The position numbers and the translations under genes are program-made. The notes beneath the pieces were generated by a model that saw only the letters and a list, made by a program, of their open reading frames with translations, was not told the DNA's origin and searched no databases. A stretch of 64,000 nucleotides of DNA from Streptomyces bacillaris (lineage in GTDB: Bacteria; Actinomycetota; Actinomycetes; Streptomycetales; Streptomycetaceae), in NCBI RefSeq assembly GCF_003268675.1, contig NZ_CP029378.1:2294001-2358000 (forward strand), read 5' to 3'. Shown here one piece after another: positions 55,776 to 63,669 of this stretch. The first letter of the stretch is position 1. Every line of letters begins with the position of its first letter.

Positions 55776-55965
55776 ACCGAAGGCGGTTGAGCGCGGGTAC
55801 CCACCGCCTCCCCGGCAGGTTCACACGCTGGTAGACAGCGAGTCAACAAGTTGCACACAGCCCGACGGAGTGGTGCGCGAGGGATTGACGCCCTTGCTGA
55901 CGAGGAGTCTCATAAGGTGTGACCGTCGGTAACTCTCCCTGGCTCCCCTGTGTGAGGTGCTCGCT

Positions 55966-56901
55966 ATGACGACCGCGACCGACCGCGACCTGACGCTGCT
56001 CCGCGACGCCCTCGGCCCGCTCCGGGACCGCGAGCAGGTCGCCGCCCGCCTGCTGGAATCCTCGGCCAAGCACTCCTTCGACCCCGACACCGAACTCGAC
56101 TGGGACGCGGCGGTCGAGGAGGGCAGGTGGTTCTGGCCGCCGGAGCTGCTCTCGCTCTACGACACCCCCATGTGGCACCGGATGTCGGAGGAGCAGCGTC
56201 TGGACCTCTCCCGGCACGAGGGCGCCGCCCTCGCCTCGCTCGGCATCTGGTTCGAGATCATCCTGATGCAGCTGCTGGTGCGGCACGTCTACGACAAGCC
56301 CGTCACCAGCAACCACGTCCGCTACGCCCTCACCGAGATAGCCGACGAGTGCCGCCACTCGATGATGTTCGGCCGCATGATCGACTGGGGCGGCGCACCG
56401 ACGTACGAGGTGCCGCGCGTCTACCACAACCTGGCGCGGGTCCTGAAGACCGTCTCCACCACGCCCGGTTCGTTCGCCGCGACCCTGCTCGGCGAGGAGA
56501 TCCTCGACTGGATGCAGCGGCTGACGTTCCCGGACGACCGGGTGCAGACCCTGGTGCGCGGGGTGACCCGTATCCATGTCATCGAGGAAGCCCGGCACGT
56601 CCGGTACGCCCGCGAGGAGCTGCGCCGCCAGATGGTGACCGCCCCGCGCTGGGAGCGCGAACTCACCAGGGTCAGCTGCGGCGAGGCGGCCCGCGTCTTC
56701 TCCGTCTGCTTCGTGAACCCGCGGGTGTACGAGAACGTCGGCCTGGACCGCCGGGAGGCCGTCGCCCAGGTGCGGGCGAGCGGCCACCGCAGGGAGGTGA
56801 TGCAGACCGGCGCCAAGCGGCTGACGGACTTCTTCGACGACATCGGGCTGCTGAACGGCGTCGGCCGCAGGCTGTGGCGCAGCTCGGGACTGCTGGCCTG
56901 A
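55966..56901 (+). CDS. AurF-like diiron oxygenase
   Basis: 311 residues of the AurF (p-aminobenzoate N-oxygenase) diiron family. Ligand motifs: LGIWFEIILMQ (Glu), TEIADECRHSMMFG (ExxxH), GEEILDWMQR and RIHVIEEARHVRYARE (EExxH). The family oxidises arylamines or other small substrates with O2. ATG 55966 has GAGG 9 bases upstream. No biosynthetic genes lie beside it apart from a second diiron protein and a TetR regulator, so the substrate cannot be guessed. Confidence 0.88.
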   Translation: MTTATDRDLTLLRDALGPLRDREQVAARLLESSAKHSFDPDTELDWDAAVEEGRWFWPPELLSLYDTPMWHRMSEEQRLDLSRHEGAALASLGIWFEIILMQLLVRHVYDKPVTSNHVRYALTEIADECRHSMMFGRMIDWGGAPTYEVPRVYHNLARVLKTVSTTPGSFAATLLGEEILDWMQRLTFPDDRVQTLVRGVTRIHVIEEARHVRYAREELRRQMVTAPRWERELTRVSCGEAARVFSVCFVNPRVYENVGLDRREAVAQVRASGHRREVMQTGAKRLTDFFDDIGLLNGVGRRLWRSSGLLA

Positions 56902-56965
56902 TCGCGTGCGGACCGCGGTCCCCGGGCTCGACGGCCCGGACCGGAGACCCCTTACGCTCGGGGGC

Positions 56966-57748
56966 ATGACGTCCACCGCCGCAGCCCCGCCGCCGCCCCG
57001 CGCGTACCGCAGGCTCAGCGTCGAGGAGCGCCGCGCCCAGCTCCTGGTCGCGGCGCTGGGCCTCTTCGCCCACCGGGCCCCCGACGAGGTCTCGCTCGAC
57101 GAGGTGGCGGTGGCGGCCGGGGTCTCCCGGCCGCTGGTCTACCGCTACTTCCCGGGCGGGCGGCAGCAGTTGTACGAGGCCGCGCTCGGCTCGGCCGCCG
57201 ACGAGCTGAAGCTCTGCTTCACCGAGCCGGCGGTGGGCCCGCCCACCGAGCGGGTCGCCCGCGTCCTGGACCGCTACCTCCGCTTCGTCGACGAGCACGA
57301 CACCGGGTTCAGCGCCCTGCTGCGCGGCGGCAGCGTCGTGGAGACCTCCCGGACGACGAGCATCGTGGACGGCGTCCGGCGGGCGGCGGCCGAGGAGATC
57401 CTCAGCCACCTCGGCCGGATCGGCGGCGCCGACGCCGGGGAGCGGAGCGCCGGGCCGCGGCTGCGGATGATGGTCCGCAGCTGGATCGCGGCCGTCGAGG
57501 CGGCCTCCCTGATCTGGCTGGACGAGGGCAAGCGGCCCCCGGCGGCCGAGCTGCGCGGCTGGCTGGTCGACCACCTCATCGCCCTCCTCGCGGCGACGGC
57601 CGCCACCGACGAGGAGACCGCGACGGTGGTCCGCGACCTGCTCGCCCTGGAGACCCCCGGCGGACCGGCCGGACGGCTGGCGGAGCTGGTCATCCCGGTC
57701 GTCGCCGACGCCGCACACCTCCTGGCGCCCGCCCCTGCGGCAGACTGA
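56966..57748 (+). CDS. TetR-family transcriptional regulator
   Basis: 260 residues. The N-terminal TetR helix-turn-helix (about 20-65) reads RRAQLLVAALGLFA, then EVAVAAGVSRPLVYRYFPGG. The C-terminal ligand domain is helical (WIAAVEAASLIWLDEGK). It follows the AurF-like gene by 64 bases in the same direction and may control the diiron pair. TACGCT lies 7 bases before the ATG, as for a leaderless mRNA, although GGGGG could act as a weak ribosome site. Confidence 0.9.
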   Translation: MTSTAAAPPPPRAYRRLSVEERRAQLLVAALGLFAHRAPDEVSLDEVAVAAGVSRPLVYRYFPGGRQQLYEAALGSAADELKLCFTEPAVGPPTERVARVLDRYLRFVDEHDTGFSALLRGGSVVETSRTTSIVDGVRRAAAEEILSHLGRIGGADAGERSAGPRLRMMVRSWIAAVEAASLIWLDEGKRPPAAELRGWLVDHLIALLAATAATDEETATVVRDLLALETPGGPAGRLAELVIPVVADAAHLLAPAPAAD

Positions 57749-57752
57749 CCCG

Positions 57753-58028
57753 GTGAAGAGCGAGAACACCCCTTTCCGAGGCGGCCCCCTGGACGGCCGG
57801 GTCCTGCCGGTCCTGGTCGGCCCGACCGGCCACCCGCCGAAGTGGTACGAGGTCCCCGTCCCCTCCCCCGACGGCTCCCCGCCCACCGTGTACGCGTACG
57901 AACGCGTCCCGGCCGGCTACACCAAGCGGCTCGGCCTCCAGCGCGGCTGGGTCTACGAGTACGCCCCCGGCGGCCGCACCCGCCGCACCCTCAAGTGGCC
58001 CTGGTCCAAGCCGGAGAGCCGCGACTAG
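57753..58028 (+). CDS. Small conserved protein, unknown function
   Basis: 91 residues from a GTG 4 bases after the TetR stop, so probably co-transcribed. Sequence: FRGGPLDGRVLPVLVG, PPKWYEVPVPSPDG, VYAYERVPAGYTKRLGLQRG, WVYEYAPGG. Rich in Pro, Gly, Tyr and Arg, with no membrane segment, signal peptide or cysteine. The GGPLDGR start resembles small actinobacterial and phage proteins of unknown role. Confidence 0.7.
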   Translation: MKSENTPFRGGPLDGRVLPVLVGPTGHPPKWYEVPVPSPDGSPPTVYAYERVPAGYTKRLGLQRGWVYEYAPGGRTRRTLKWPWSKPESRD

Positions 58029-58127
58029 GGTTTCGCGTACGCACATGCGCACAGGCCCTAAGATCGTCGGTCAGGTGCGGCGACGCGGGGCGCCCGGGTG
58101 TGCCGCAAGACCCTAGGGGGGTGCGCC

Positions 58128-60887
58128 ATGGAGGCGCTGCGTAGCGAGGATCCACGCCGTTTCGGGCGCTTCACCGTGCTGGCCCGCTTCCAGGAGACCG
58201 CGAGCGCCGTGCGGTACGTGGCGCGGGACACCGGCACCGGCGTCGGCGCCGGGGAGACCGCCGTGATCACCGCCGCGCGCCCCGCGCTCGCCGCCGTACC
58301 GGCCTTCCGGCGCCGCTTCGAGGCCGAGGCCCGTACCGCCGAACGCCTCGCGGGCGGCTGGGTGGCCCCGCCTCTGGAGACCGGTGGCGGTGGCCGTGAG
58401 GCCGACGGGGCCGGACTTCTGTGGACGGCGGCCGGTTACGTCCCCGCTCTGCCGCTGGCCGAGGCCATCGGAATCGCCGGTCCGATGCCGAAGCGCGCCC
58501 TGCGGATACTGGGCGCGGGCATCGCCGAGATCCTCTCCCGGGTGCACGCGGGCGGCGCGGTGCTCCAGGGGCTCGCCCCCGACACGGTGCTGCTGGCCGA
58601 GGACGGGCCCCGGCTCACCGCGTTCGGCCCGCTGGGCGCGGCGGCGACGGCGGAGGCGCGGCCGGGCGGGCAGCTCTCGGTGCGGCTGGGCTACCTCACG
58701 CCGGAGCAGGTCGCGGGGAAGGAGGCCGGTGCGCCGTCGGACCTGTTCGTGCTGGGGCTGCTGCTGGCGTACGCGGCCACGGGGACGACCCCGTTCACGG
58801 AGGGCCCGCCGGAGGAGGCCGCCCGCCGGATCGCCGAGGCCGACCCCGAACTGGAGTCCGTACCGGAGGAGTTGCGTGAGCTGATCGCGGGCTGCCTGGC
58901 GAAGGACCCGGCCGAGCGTCCCACCGCAGGTACGGTCGCCGCCGAACTGGCCCTGGAGGGCGCGGCGGGCCTCGCCCGGGGCGGCTGGCTCCCCGAGCGG
59001 CTGGCGGCGGCGGTCGCGGAGCAGGAGGCGCGGGTGCGCGCGCTGGAGGGGGCGTGGGAAGCGCCTGAGGCGGCGGACGCGGTGCCGGAGGTGGCCGATG
59101 CGCCTGGGGTGGCCGATACGGTGCCGGAGGTAGCCGAGGCGGCGCCTGGGGGTGCGGTGCTTCAGAAGGGCGGTGCCGTGGGCACACCGGCTCCGGCCGA
59201 CCCACAGGTTCCCCTTGCCCCCGACGCCACCGCCAACGCCGACGCCGGTGCCACCCACGGCACCGGCGACATCGGTGAGGACCAGGGCACCACCCGCTTC
59301 CTCAACACCGTCCGCAAGCCGCCCCATTCCGACCGTGTGACCACCCAGCTCGCCCTCCCCCACCAGCCGCCCGCTCTCCCCGCCACCTCCGCCCACCAGC
59401 ACACTCACGGCAGCCCCGCGCCCTACCCGGCCGCGGTGCTCCCGGGCTCCGCCGGACCGGGGAGCGGCCAAGACGCCAACGGCCGGAGCGGCAACGGCCG
59501 GGGAGGCAGCGGCGGCCCCATGGTCGCGCTGCCGCTTCCGCCCGCGCCCACCCCTCCGTCCGGCGGCCCCGCCCTCGACCGGCGCGGACTGCTCACCGTC
59601 GCGGCCGCCGCGGTCGGCGGGCTCGTCGTGGGCGGCGGGGCCGTCGCGGTGATCGGCGGCGGGGAGAGCGCGGTCGCCACGGACGCCAAGCCCGCGCCGC
59701 CGAAGCCGCGCCGTACACTCCCCGGCCAGCCCCCCGAACCGCGCTGGATCTACGCCCACCCCTCCTCCGAGTCCGCCCCGCTGACCGCCGCGCTCTGGCA
59801 GGACCGGCTCCTGGTGGTGACGAGCGAGAGCCAGGCGAGCGCCGTCGACCTGCGGACCGGCGAGCGGGTCTGGCAGCGCGCGGACGCCGCCGACGGCCAG
59901 GCGGCGCTGGCCGCCGGGGACCTCTGTTTCGTGGCGGGGCCGACGGAGTTCCTCTGGCTGGCGCCGAAGGACGGGGCGGTCGTGCACCGCCTGCGGTACG
60001 CGGACGGCTTCACCGACCTGCCCGGCCTCCAGGTCGAACGGCTGGCGGGCCACTCCGGGACCGTCGTCTGGTTCACCGGCTCGCACACGGTCACCGTGAA
60101 GGCCCCCAAGCCGAAGAAGGGCAAGAAGCAGGAGCCGGACAAGAAGGTCGTACAGGCGCACCTCTTCGCGTACGACATCGTCCGGCGCGCCGAGCTGTGG
60201 CGTACGCCCGTACCGGCGGGCCGTGCCCCCGGCACCCCCCTGTACCGGGTCGTCGCGGAGCGCCCGGCCGACATCCTCGTGCGGCAGGAGCCGTCCACCC
60301 TGACCCCGGCCGACGTCAAGGCGGCCAAGGGGAAGGGCTCCCTCCGCTGCTTCGACCGGGAGACCGGCAAGCTGCGGTGGACCAAGCAGTACGGAACGGC
60401 CGCCCCCAACGCCGGTATCACGGGCGACGAGGGCGGGGTCCTGTACGCGTCGGTCGGCGCCGATCTCCAGTCGTTCGAGGCGGACACCACCAAGCCGCTC
60501 TGGCGGGTGACGGGCACGCAGGGTTCGTACTTCGGCACCCCGCTCGTGGCCGGGCCCTTCGTCCACACCACCGAGCGCAGCCAGCAGATCGGCGCCGTGG
60601 AGCGGGAGACCGGGCGCTTCGTCTGGCGCCGCTCCACGGAGGTGCCGGCCGCCGGGGGCGCCCCCGCCCTCACCGTGAGCACCACCGGAGAGACGCTGTT
60701 CGCCGCCGACGCCGCCCAGGTCACCGCGTTCTCGGCAGCCGACGGGGAGCGCCTGTGGAAGTTCCAGGACATCGGGGTGGCCGACCCGAAGGGGGAGACG
60801 GTGAGCGCCCCCTACCGCACCCTGGCCTCCGGAACGAACGTCATCGTCCAGCGGGCCCGATCCTTCTACGCCTTCCCGGTCGCCTGA
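58128..60887 (+). CDS. Pseudokinase fused to an extracellular PQQ-like beta-propeller
   Basis: 919 residues. Residues 12-290 follow the Ser/Thr kinase fold, including a clear C-lobe (LGYLTPEQVAG, SDLFVLGLLLAYAATGTTPF, CLAKDPAERPTA). Yet the catalytic residues are gone: AVIxAA replaces VAIK (45-50), LAPDTVLL replaces HRDxKPxN (149-156) and AFG replaces DFG (165-167). A long Ala/Pro/Glu linker follows, then a membrane helix (about 490-510) preceded by RRG, and a propeller of PQQ-type repeats (RLLVVTSESQASAVDLRTGE, GSLRCFDRETGKLRWTKQYG). Probably a signalling scaffold. ATG 58128 was chosen with GGGGGG upstream. Confidence 0.85.
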   Translation: MEALRSEDPRRFGRFTVLARFQETASAVRYVARDTGTGVGAGETAVITAARPALAAVPAFRRRFEAEARTAERLAGGWVAPPLETGGGGREADGAGLLWTAAGYVPALPLAEAIGIAGPMPKRALRILGAGIAEILSRVHAGGAVLQGLAPDTVLLAEDGPRLTAFGPLGAAATAEARPGGQLSVRLGYLTPEQVAGKEAGAPSDLFVLGLLLAYAATGTTPFTEGPPEEAARRIAEADPELESVPEELRELIAGCLAKDPAERPTAGTVAAELALEGAAGLARGGWLPERLAAAVAEQEARVRALEGAWEAPEAADAVPEVADAPGVADTVPEVAEAAPGGAVLQKGGAVGTPAPADPQVPLAPDATANADAGATHGTGDIGEDQGTTRFLNTVRKPPHSDRVTTQLALPHQPPALPATSAHQHTHGSPAPYPAAVLPGSAGPGSGQDANGRSGNGRGGSGGPMVALPLPPAPTPPSGGPALDRRGLLTVAAAAVGGLVVGGGAVAVIGGGESAVATDAKPAPPKPRRTLPGQPPEPRWIYAHPSSESAPLTAALWQDRLLVVTSESQASAVDLRTGERVWQRADAADGQAALAAGDLCFVAGPTEFLWLAPKDGAVVHRLRYADGFTDLPGLQVERLAGHSGTVVWFTGSHTVTVKAPKPKKGKKQEPDKKVVQAHLFAYDIVRRAELWRTPVPAGRAPGTPLYRVVAERPADILVRQEPSTLTPADVKAAKGKGSLRCFDRETGKLRWTKQYGTAAPNAGITGDEGGVLYASVGADLQSFEADTTKPLWRVTGTQGSYFGTPLVAGPFVHTTERSQQIGAVERETGRFVWRRSTEVPAAGGAPALTVSTTGETLFAADAAQVTAFSAADGERLWKFQDIGVADPKGETVSAPYRTLASGTNVIVQRARSFYAFPVA

Positions 60888-60892
60888 GCCGG

Positions 60893-60920
60893 GACGGCCA
60901 TATCTCCGCGTACGGCCGTC
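60893..60920 (+). terminator. Weak hairpin after the pseudokinase gene
   Basis: An 8-base GC stem (60893-60900 with 60913-60920) and a 12-base loop lie 6 bases after the stop, without a T-run. Confidence 0.5.
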
Positions 60921-61059
60921 CGGGGCATCCCCCGGGCGGCACGCCGTGCGGTGCTTGCATCACCTGACACCGGGTGACCGGATTAATCGGATGAGATCCC
61001 TTGCCCAGGGACGGGTCCGGCTTCTCCGGGGCCGTCCCCGTCACGGAGGTGATGTTGTC

Positions 61060-62301
61060 GTGTCACGCAGGCTCCTGCGGGCGGTCTGCACCGCCGCTCT
61101 CGCCACGGCCCTCGTGGTCTCCCCCGCCACCGCCGCCCCGGCCGAGCCGGACCCCGTACCGTCGCCGACCGGGGAATCCGCACAGCCCGAGGACGCGGCA
61201 GAGGTCGACGCCGAGACCGCCCTCGCGGCCCCGGAGGCCCCGGAAGCCCTCGGGGCCCCCAAGGGCGTGGCCACCCTGCTGCGGGAGCTGCAGACGCTCT
61301 ACCAGGAGGCGGAGGAGGCGAGCGAGACGTACAACGCCACCGCCGAGAAGCTGAAGCAGCGGACCGCCGAGGCGAAGAAGGTGGGCGCCGAGCTGGCGAA
61401 GGCGCGGGCCGCGCTGGAGCTGAGCCGGGGGGACGCCGGGCGGCTGGCCCGGGAGCAGTACCAGGGGCGCACCGAGTTCTCCGCCTACCTCCAGCTCCTG
61501 CTGGCCCGTGACCCGCTGCGCGCCCTGGACCAGAGCCATGTCGTCGAGCGGGTGGCGGCGGGCCGCGCGGCGACCGTGGAGCGCCTCACCGCCGACGCCC
61601 GCCGCGCCGACGCCCTGGCCGTCGCCTCGCGCAAGGCGGTCGACCAGCAGAAGCGGCTGGTGGCCGAGCAGCAGAAGCAGCGCGACGCGGTCCAGGGCAA
61701 GCTGAGGAAGGTGGAAGGGCTGCTGGCGACGCTCTCCGCCGAGCAACTGGCCCAACTGGCCGGGCTGGAGCAGCGGGGCGTGGCGGCGGCCCAGCGCGAA
61801 CTGGTCGCCTCCGGGGCGCTCAGCACGGTCCGGCCGCCGACCCGGCAGGGCGCTGACGCCATCGCGTACGCGATCGAACAGATCGGCAAGCCGTACGTGT
61901 GGGGCGCCGAGGGCCCCGACTCCTTCGACTGCTCCGGGCTGACCTCCCAGGCGTGGGCGGCGGCCGGACGGCCGGTCCCCCGGACCTCCCAGGAGCAGTG
62001 GAAGCAGCTCCCGAAGGTGCCCGTCTCCTCGCTGCGCCCCGGCGACCTGGTGGTCTACTTCCCGAAGGCGACCCATGTGGCGCTCTACATCGGCGACGGC
62101 CTGGTCGTCCAGGCCCCCCGCCCCGGCGCCAGGGTGAAGGTCTCCCCGATCGCCTCCAACCCGCTCCTGGGCGCCGTCCGCCCCGACCCCGGCGGCGTAC
62201 CGCTCTCCTCGTACACCCGCCCGGAACTCCCCGAGGGCGCCCGCGACGGCGCGGACACCGGCTACAGCGCGGACGGGGCGCCGGAAAGGGCGCCGGAATA
62301 G
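61060..62301 (+). CDS. Secreted NlpC/P60 peptidoglycan endopeptidase
   Basis: 413 residues. Signal peptide (cleavage about 26-30, ATAAPA), a long coiled coil (about 75-260, KLKQRTAEAKKVGAELAKAR) and a C-terminal NlpC/P60 domain (about 267-385). Catalytic Cys291 is in DSFDCSGLTSQAW and His339 in THVALYIGDG. It cuts D-Glu-meso-DAP type links in wall peptides, and the coiled coil likely restrains it as in RipA-type enzymes. GTG 61060 has GGAGGT 9 bases upstream. An ATG at 61052 is out of frame. Confidence 0.9.
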   Translation: MSRRLLRAVCTAALATALVVSPATAAPAEPDPVPSPTGESAQPEDAAEVDAETALAAPEAPEALGAPKGVATLLRELQTLYQEAEEASETYNATAEKLKQRTAEAKKVGAELAKARAALELSRGDAGRLAREQYQGRTEFSAYLQLLLARDPLRALDQSHVVERVAAGRAATVERLTADARRADALAVASRKAVDQQKRLVAEQQKQRDAVQGKLRKVEGLLATLSAEQLAQLAGLEQRGVAAAQRELVASGALSTVRPPTRQGADAIAYAIEQIGKPYVWGAEGPDSFDCSGLTSQAWAAAGRPVPRTSQEQWKQLPKVPVSSLRPGDLVVYFPKATHVALYIGDGLVVQAPRPGARVKVSPIASNPLLGAVRPDPGGVPLSSYTRPELPEGARDGADTGYSADGAPERAPE

Positions 62302-62302
62302 A

Positions 62303-62341
62303 CCTGGTGGCCGGACCGGCGGTGCGGGTCCGGCCACCAGG
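62303..62341. terminator. Bidirectional hairpin between convergent genes
   Basis: A perfect 15-base stem (62303-62317 with 62327-62341) lies between the NlpC/P60 gene and the convergent flavoprotein gene and could stop transcription from both. Confidence 0.85.
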
Positions 62342-62360
62342 ACGGCGGGGCGCTCGGATC

Positions 62361-62409
62361 TCTCTGCTGTCCGGCGGAGACCGGCTCTCTACTGTCCGGC
62401 GGAGACCGA
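62361..62409. repeat. 25-base tandem duplication at the 3' end of the flavoprotein gene
   Basis: Copies at 62361-62384 and 62386-62409 differ at two positions. The second holds the last codons and stop of the flavoprotein; the first is its duplicate in the non-coding DNA beyond. Confidence 0.75.
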
Positions 62410-63627
62410 GGCCAGGTACGCGTTCGTCTTCTCGGGCTCGAAGAAGAAGTTCTCGAAGTCCGCCGGGTCGTTGAAGCCGTTGGCGAAGCGGTCCGCGACC
62501 GGCTGGAGCTGACCGGCGGCGCCGATCAGGTTCAGTACGTGCTCCGGCGGGACGCCCAGCATGGCGTTGGTCCACTTCACCACGTGCTGGGCGGTCTCCC
62601 AGTAGCGGTCGAAGGTGGACTGCATCCAGGCCGCGTCGAACTCCTTGTCGCCGTGCTCCAGGATCGAGTCCAGGTAGGAGTTGGCGCACTTGGACGCCGA
62701 GTTGGAGCCCTGGCCGGTGATCGGGTCGTTGGCGACGACGACGTCCGCGACCCCGAGGACCAGACCCCCGCCGGGCAGGCGGCCGATCGGCTTGCGGACG
62801 GTGGGGGCGTACCGACCCGCGAGGGTGCCGTTGGCGTCGGTCAGCTCGACCTTGGTGGCGCGGGCGTACTCCCACGGCGTGAACTTCTCCATCAGCTCCA
62901 GCGTCTTCGCCAGGTGCTCGGAGGGGTCCTTGATGCCCTGGAAGGCGTCGAGCGGGCCGCCCGGGATGCCCTCCCAGAAGAGGATGTCGGCGCGGCCGGA
63001 GGTGGTGAGCGTCGGCATCACGAACAGCTCGCCGACGCCCGGCACCAGGTTGCAGCGGACCGCGTCGAACTCCGGATGCTCCGGGCGCGGGCCCATCCCG
63101 TGGACGTAGGCGACGGCCAGCGCGCGCTGCGGGGCGTCGAAGGGCGAACGGGCCGCGTCCCGGCCGAACATGGAGACCAGCTCGCCCTTGCCCGCCGAGA
63201 CCATCACCAGGTCGTAGGTGCGGGAGAAGTAGTCCAGGTCGGAGACGGCCGCCCCGTGGATGACGAGCTGCCCGCCGCGCTGGGCGAAGGTCTCCATCCA
63301 GCCGGCCATCTTCACCCGCTGGTCGACGGACTGGGCGTACCCGTTCAGCCTGCCGACCCAGTCGATGGCCCGGGAGGAGTCGGGGGCGGCGACGGAGACG
63401 CCGAGCCCCTCGATCTTCGGGGCCTGGGACTCCCAGAAGTTCAGCTGGTAGTCCCGCTCGTGCTGGAGCGCGGTGTGGAACATGCACTGCGTCGACATGA
63501 CCCGGCCGGTGCGGATCTCGTCGGCGGTGCGGTTGGACATCAGGGTGACTTCGTAGCCCTTGGACTGGAGCCCCAGGGCCAGCTGGAGCCCGGACTGCCC
63601 GGCTCCGACTATGAGTATCTTCCGCAT
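62389..63627 (-). CDS. Styrene monooxygenase StyA-like FAD-dependent oxygenase
   Basis: 412 residues. The N-terminal FAD dinucleotide-binding motif is ILIVGAGQSGLQLALGLQ, followed by YEVTLMSNRTADEIRTG. A second FAD contact is GRLPGGGLVLGVADVVVANDP, and GQGSNSASK is the StyA-type signature. The family receives reduced FAD from a partner reductase; none is in the window. It lies 43 bases downstream of the conservon GTPase in the same direction and may be co-transcribed with it. ATG at 63627. Confidence 0.87.
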   Translation of the reverse strand: MRKILIVGAGQSGLQLALGLQSKGYEVTLMSNRTADEIRTGRVMSTQCMFHTALQHERDYQLNFWESQAPKIEGLGVSVAAPDSSRAIDWVGRLNGYAQSVDQRVKMAGWMETFAQRGGQLVIHGAAVSDLDYFSRTYDLVMVSAGKGELVSMFGRDAARSPFDAPQRALAVAYVHGMGPRPEHPEFDAVRCNLVPGVGELFVMPTLTTSGRADILFWEGIPGGPLDAFQGIKDPSEHLAKTLELMEKFTPWEYARATKVELTDANGTLAGRYAPTVRKPIGRLPGGGLVLGVADVVVANDPITGQGSNSASKCANSYLDSILEHGDKEFDAAWMQSTFDRYWETAQHVVKWTNAMLGVPPEHVLNLIGAAGQLQPVADRFANGFNDPADFENFFFEPEKTNAYLASVSAGQ

Positions 63628-63669
63628 CGCGGCTCTCCGTTGTGTGTGATCGGGGCGGTGTACGCGTTC

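Noticed and set aside
59590..59660. A twin-arginine signal in the pseudokinase protein (RRG before a hydrophobic stretch)
   Set aside because: It lies about 490 residues from the N-terminus behind a cytoplasmic kinase fold, so it is better read as an ordinary membrane helix with a positive inside flank.
60921..61059. A cyclic di-AMP (ydaO) riboswitch before the NlpC/P60 gene, as known for some Streptomyces wall hydrolases
   Set aside because: The leader is only about 140 bases, and I could not find the conserved GGAGGAACC or GGGTGCATC-type cores. A covariance-model scan would settle it.
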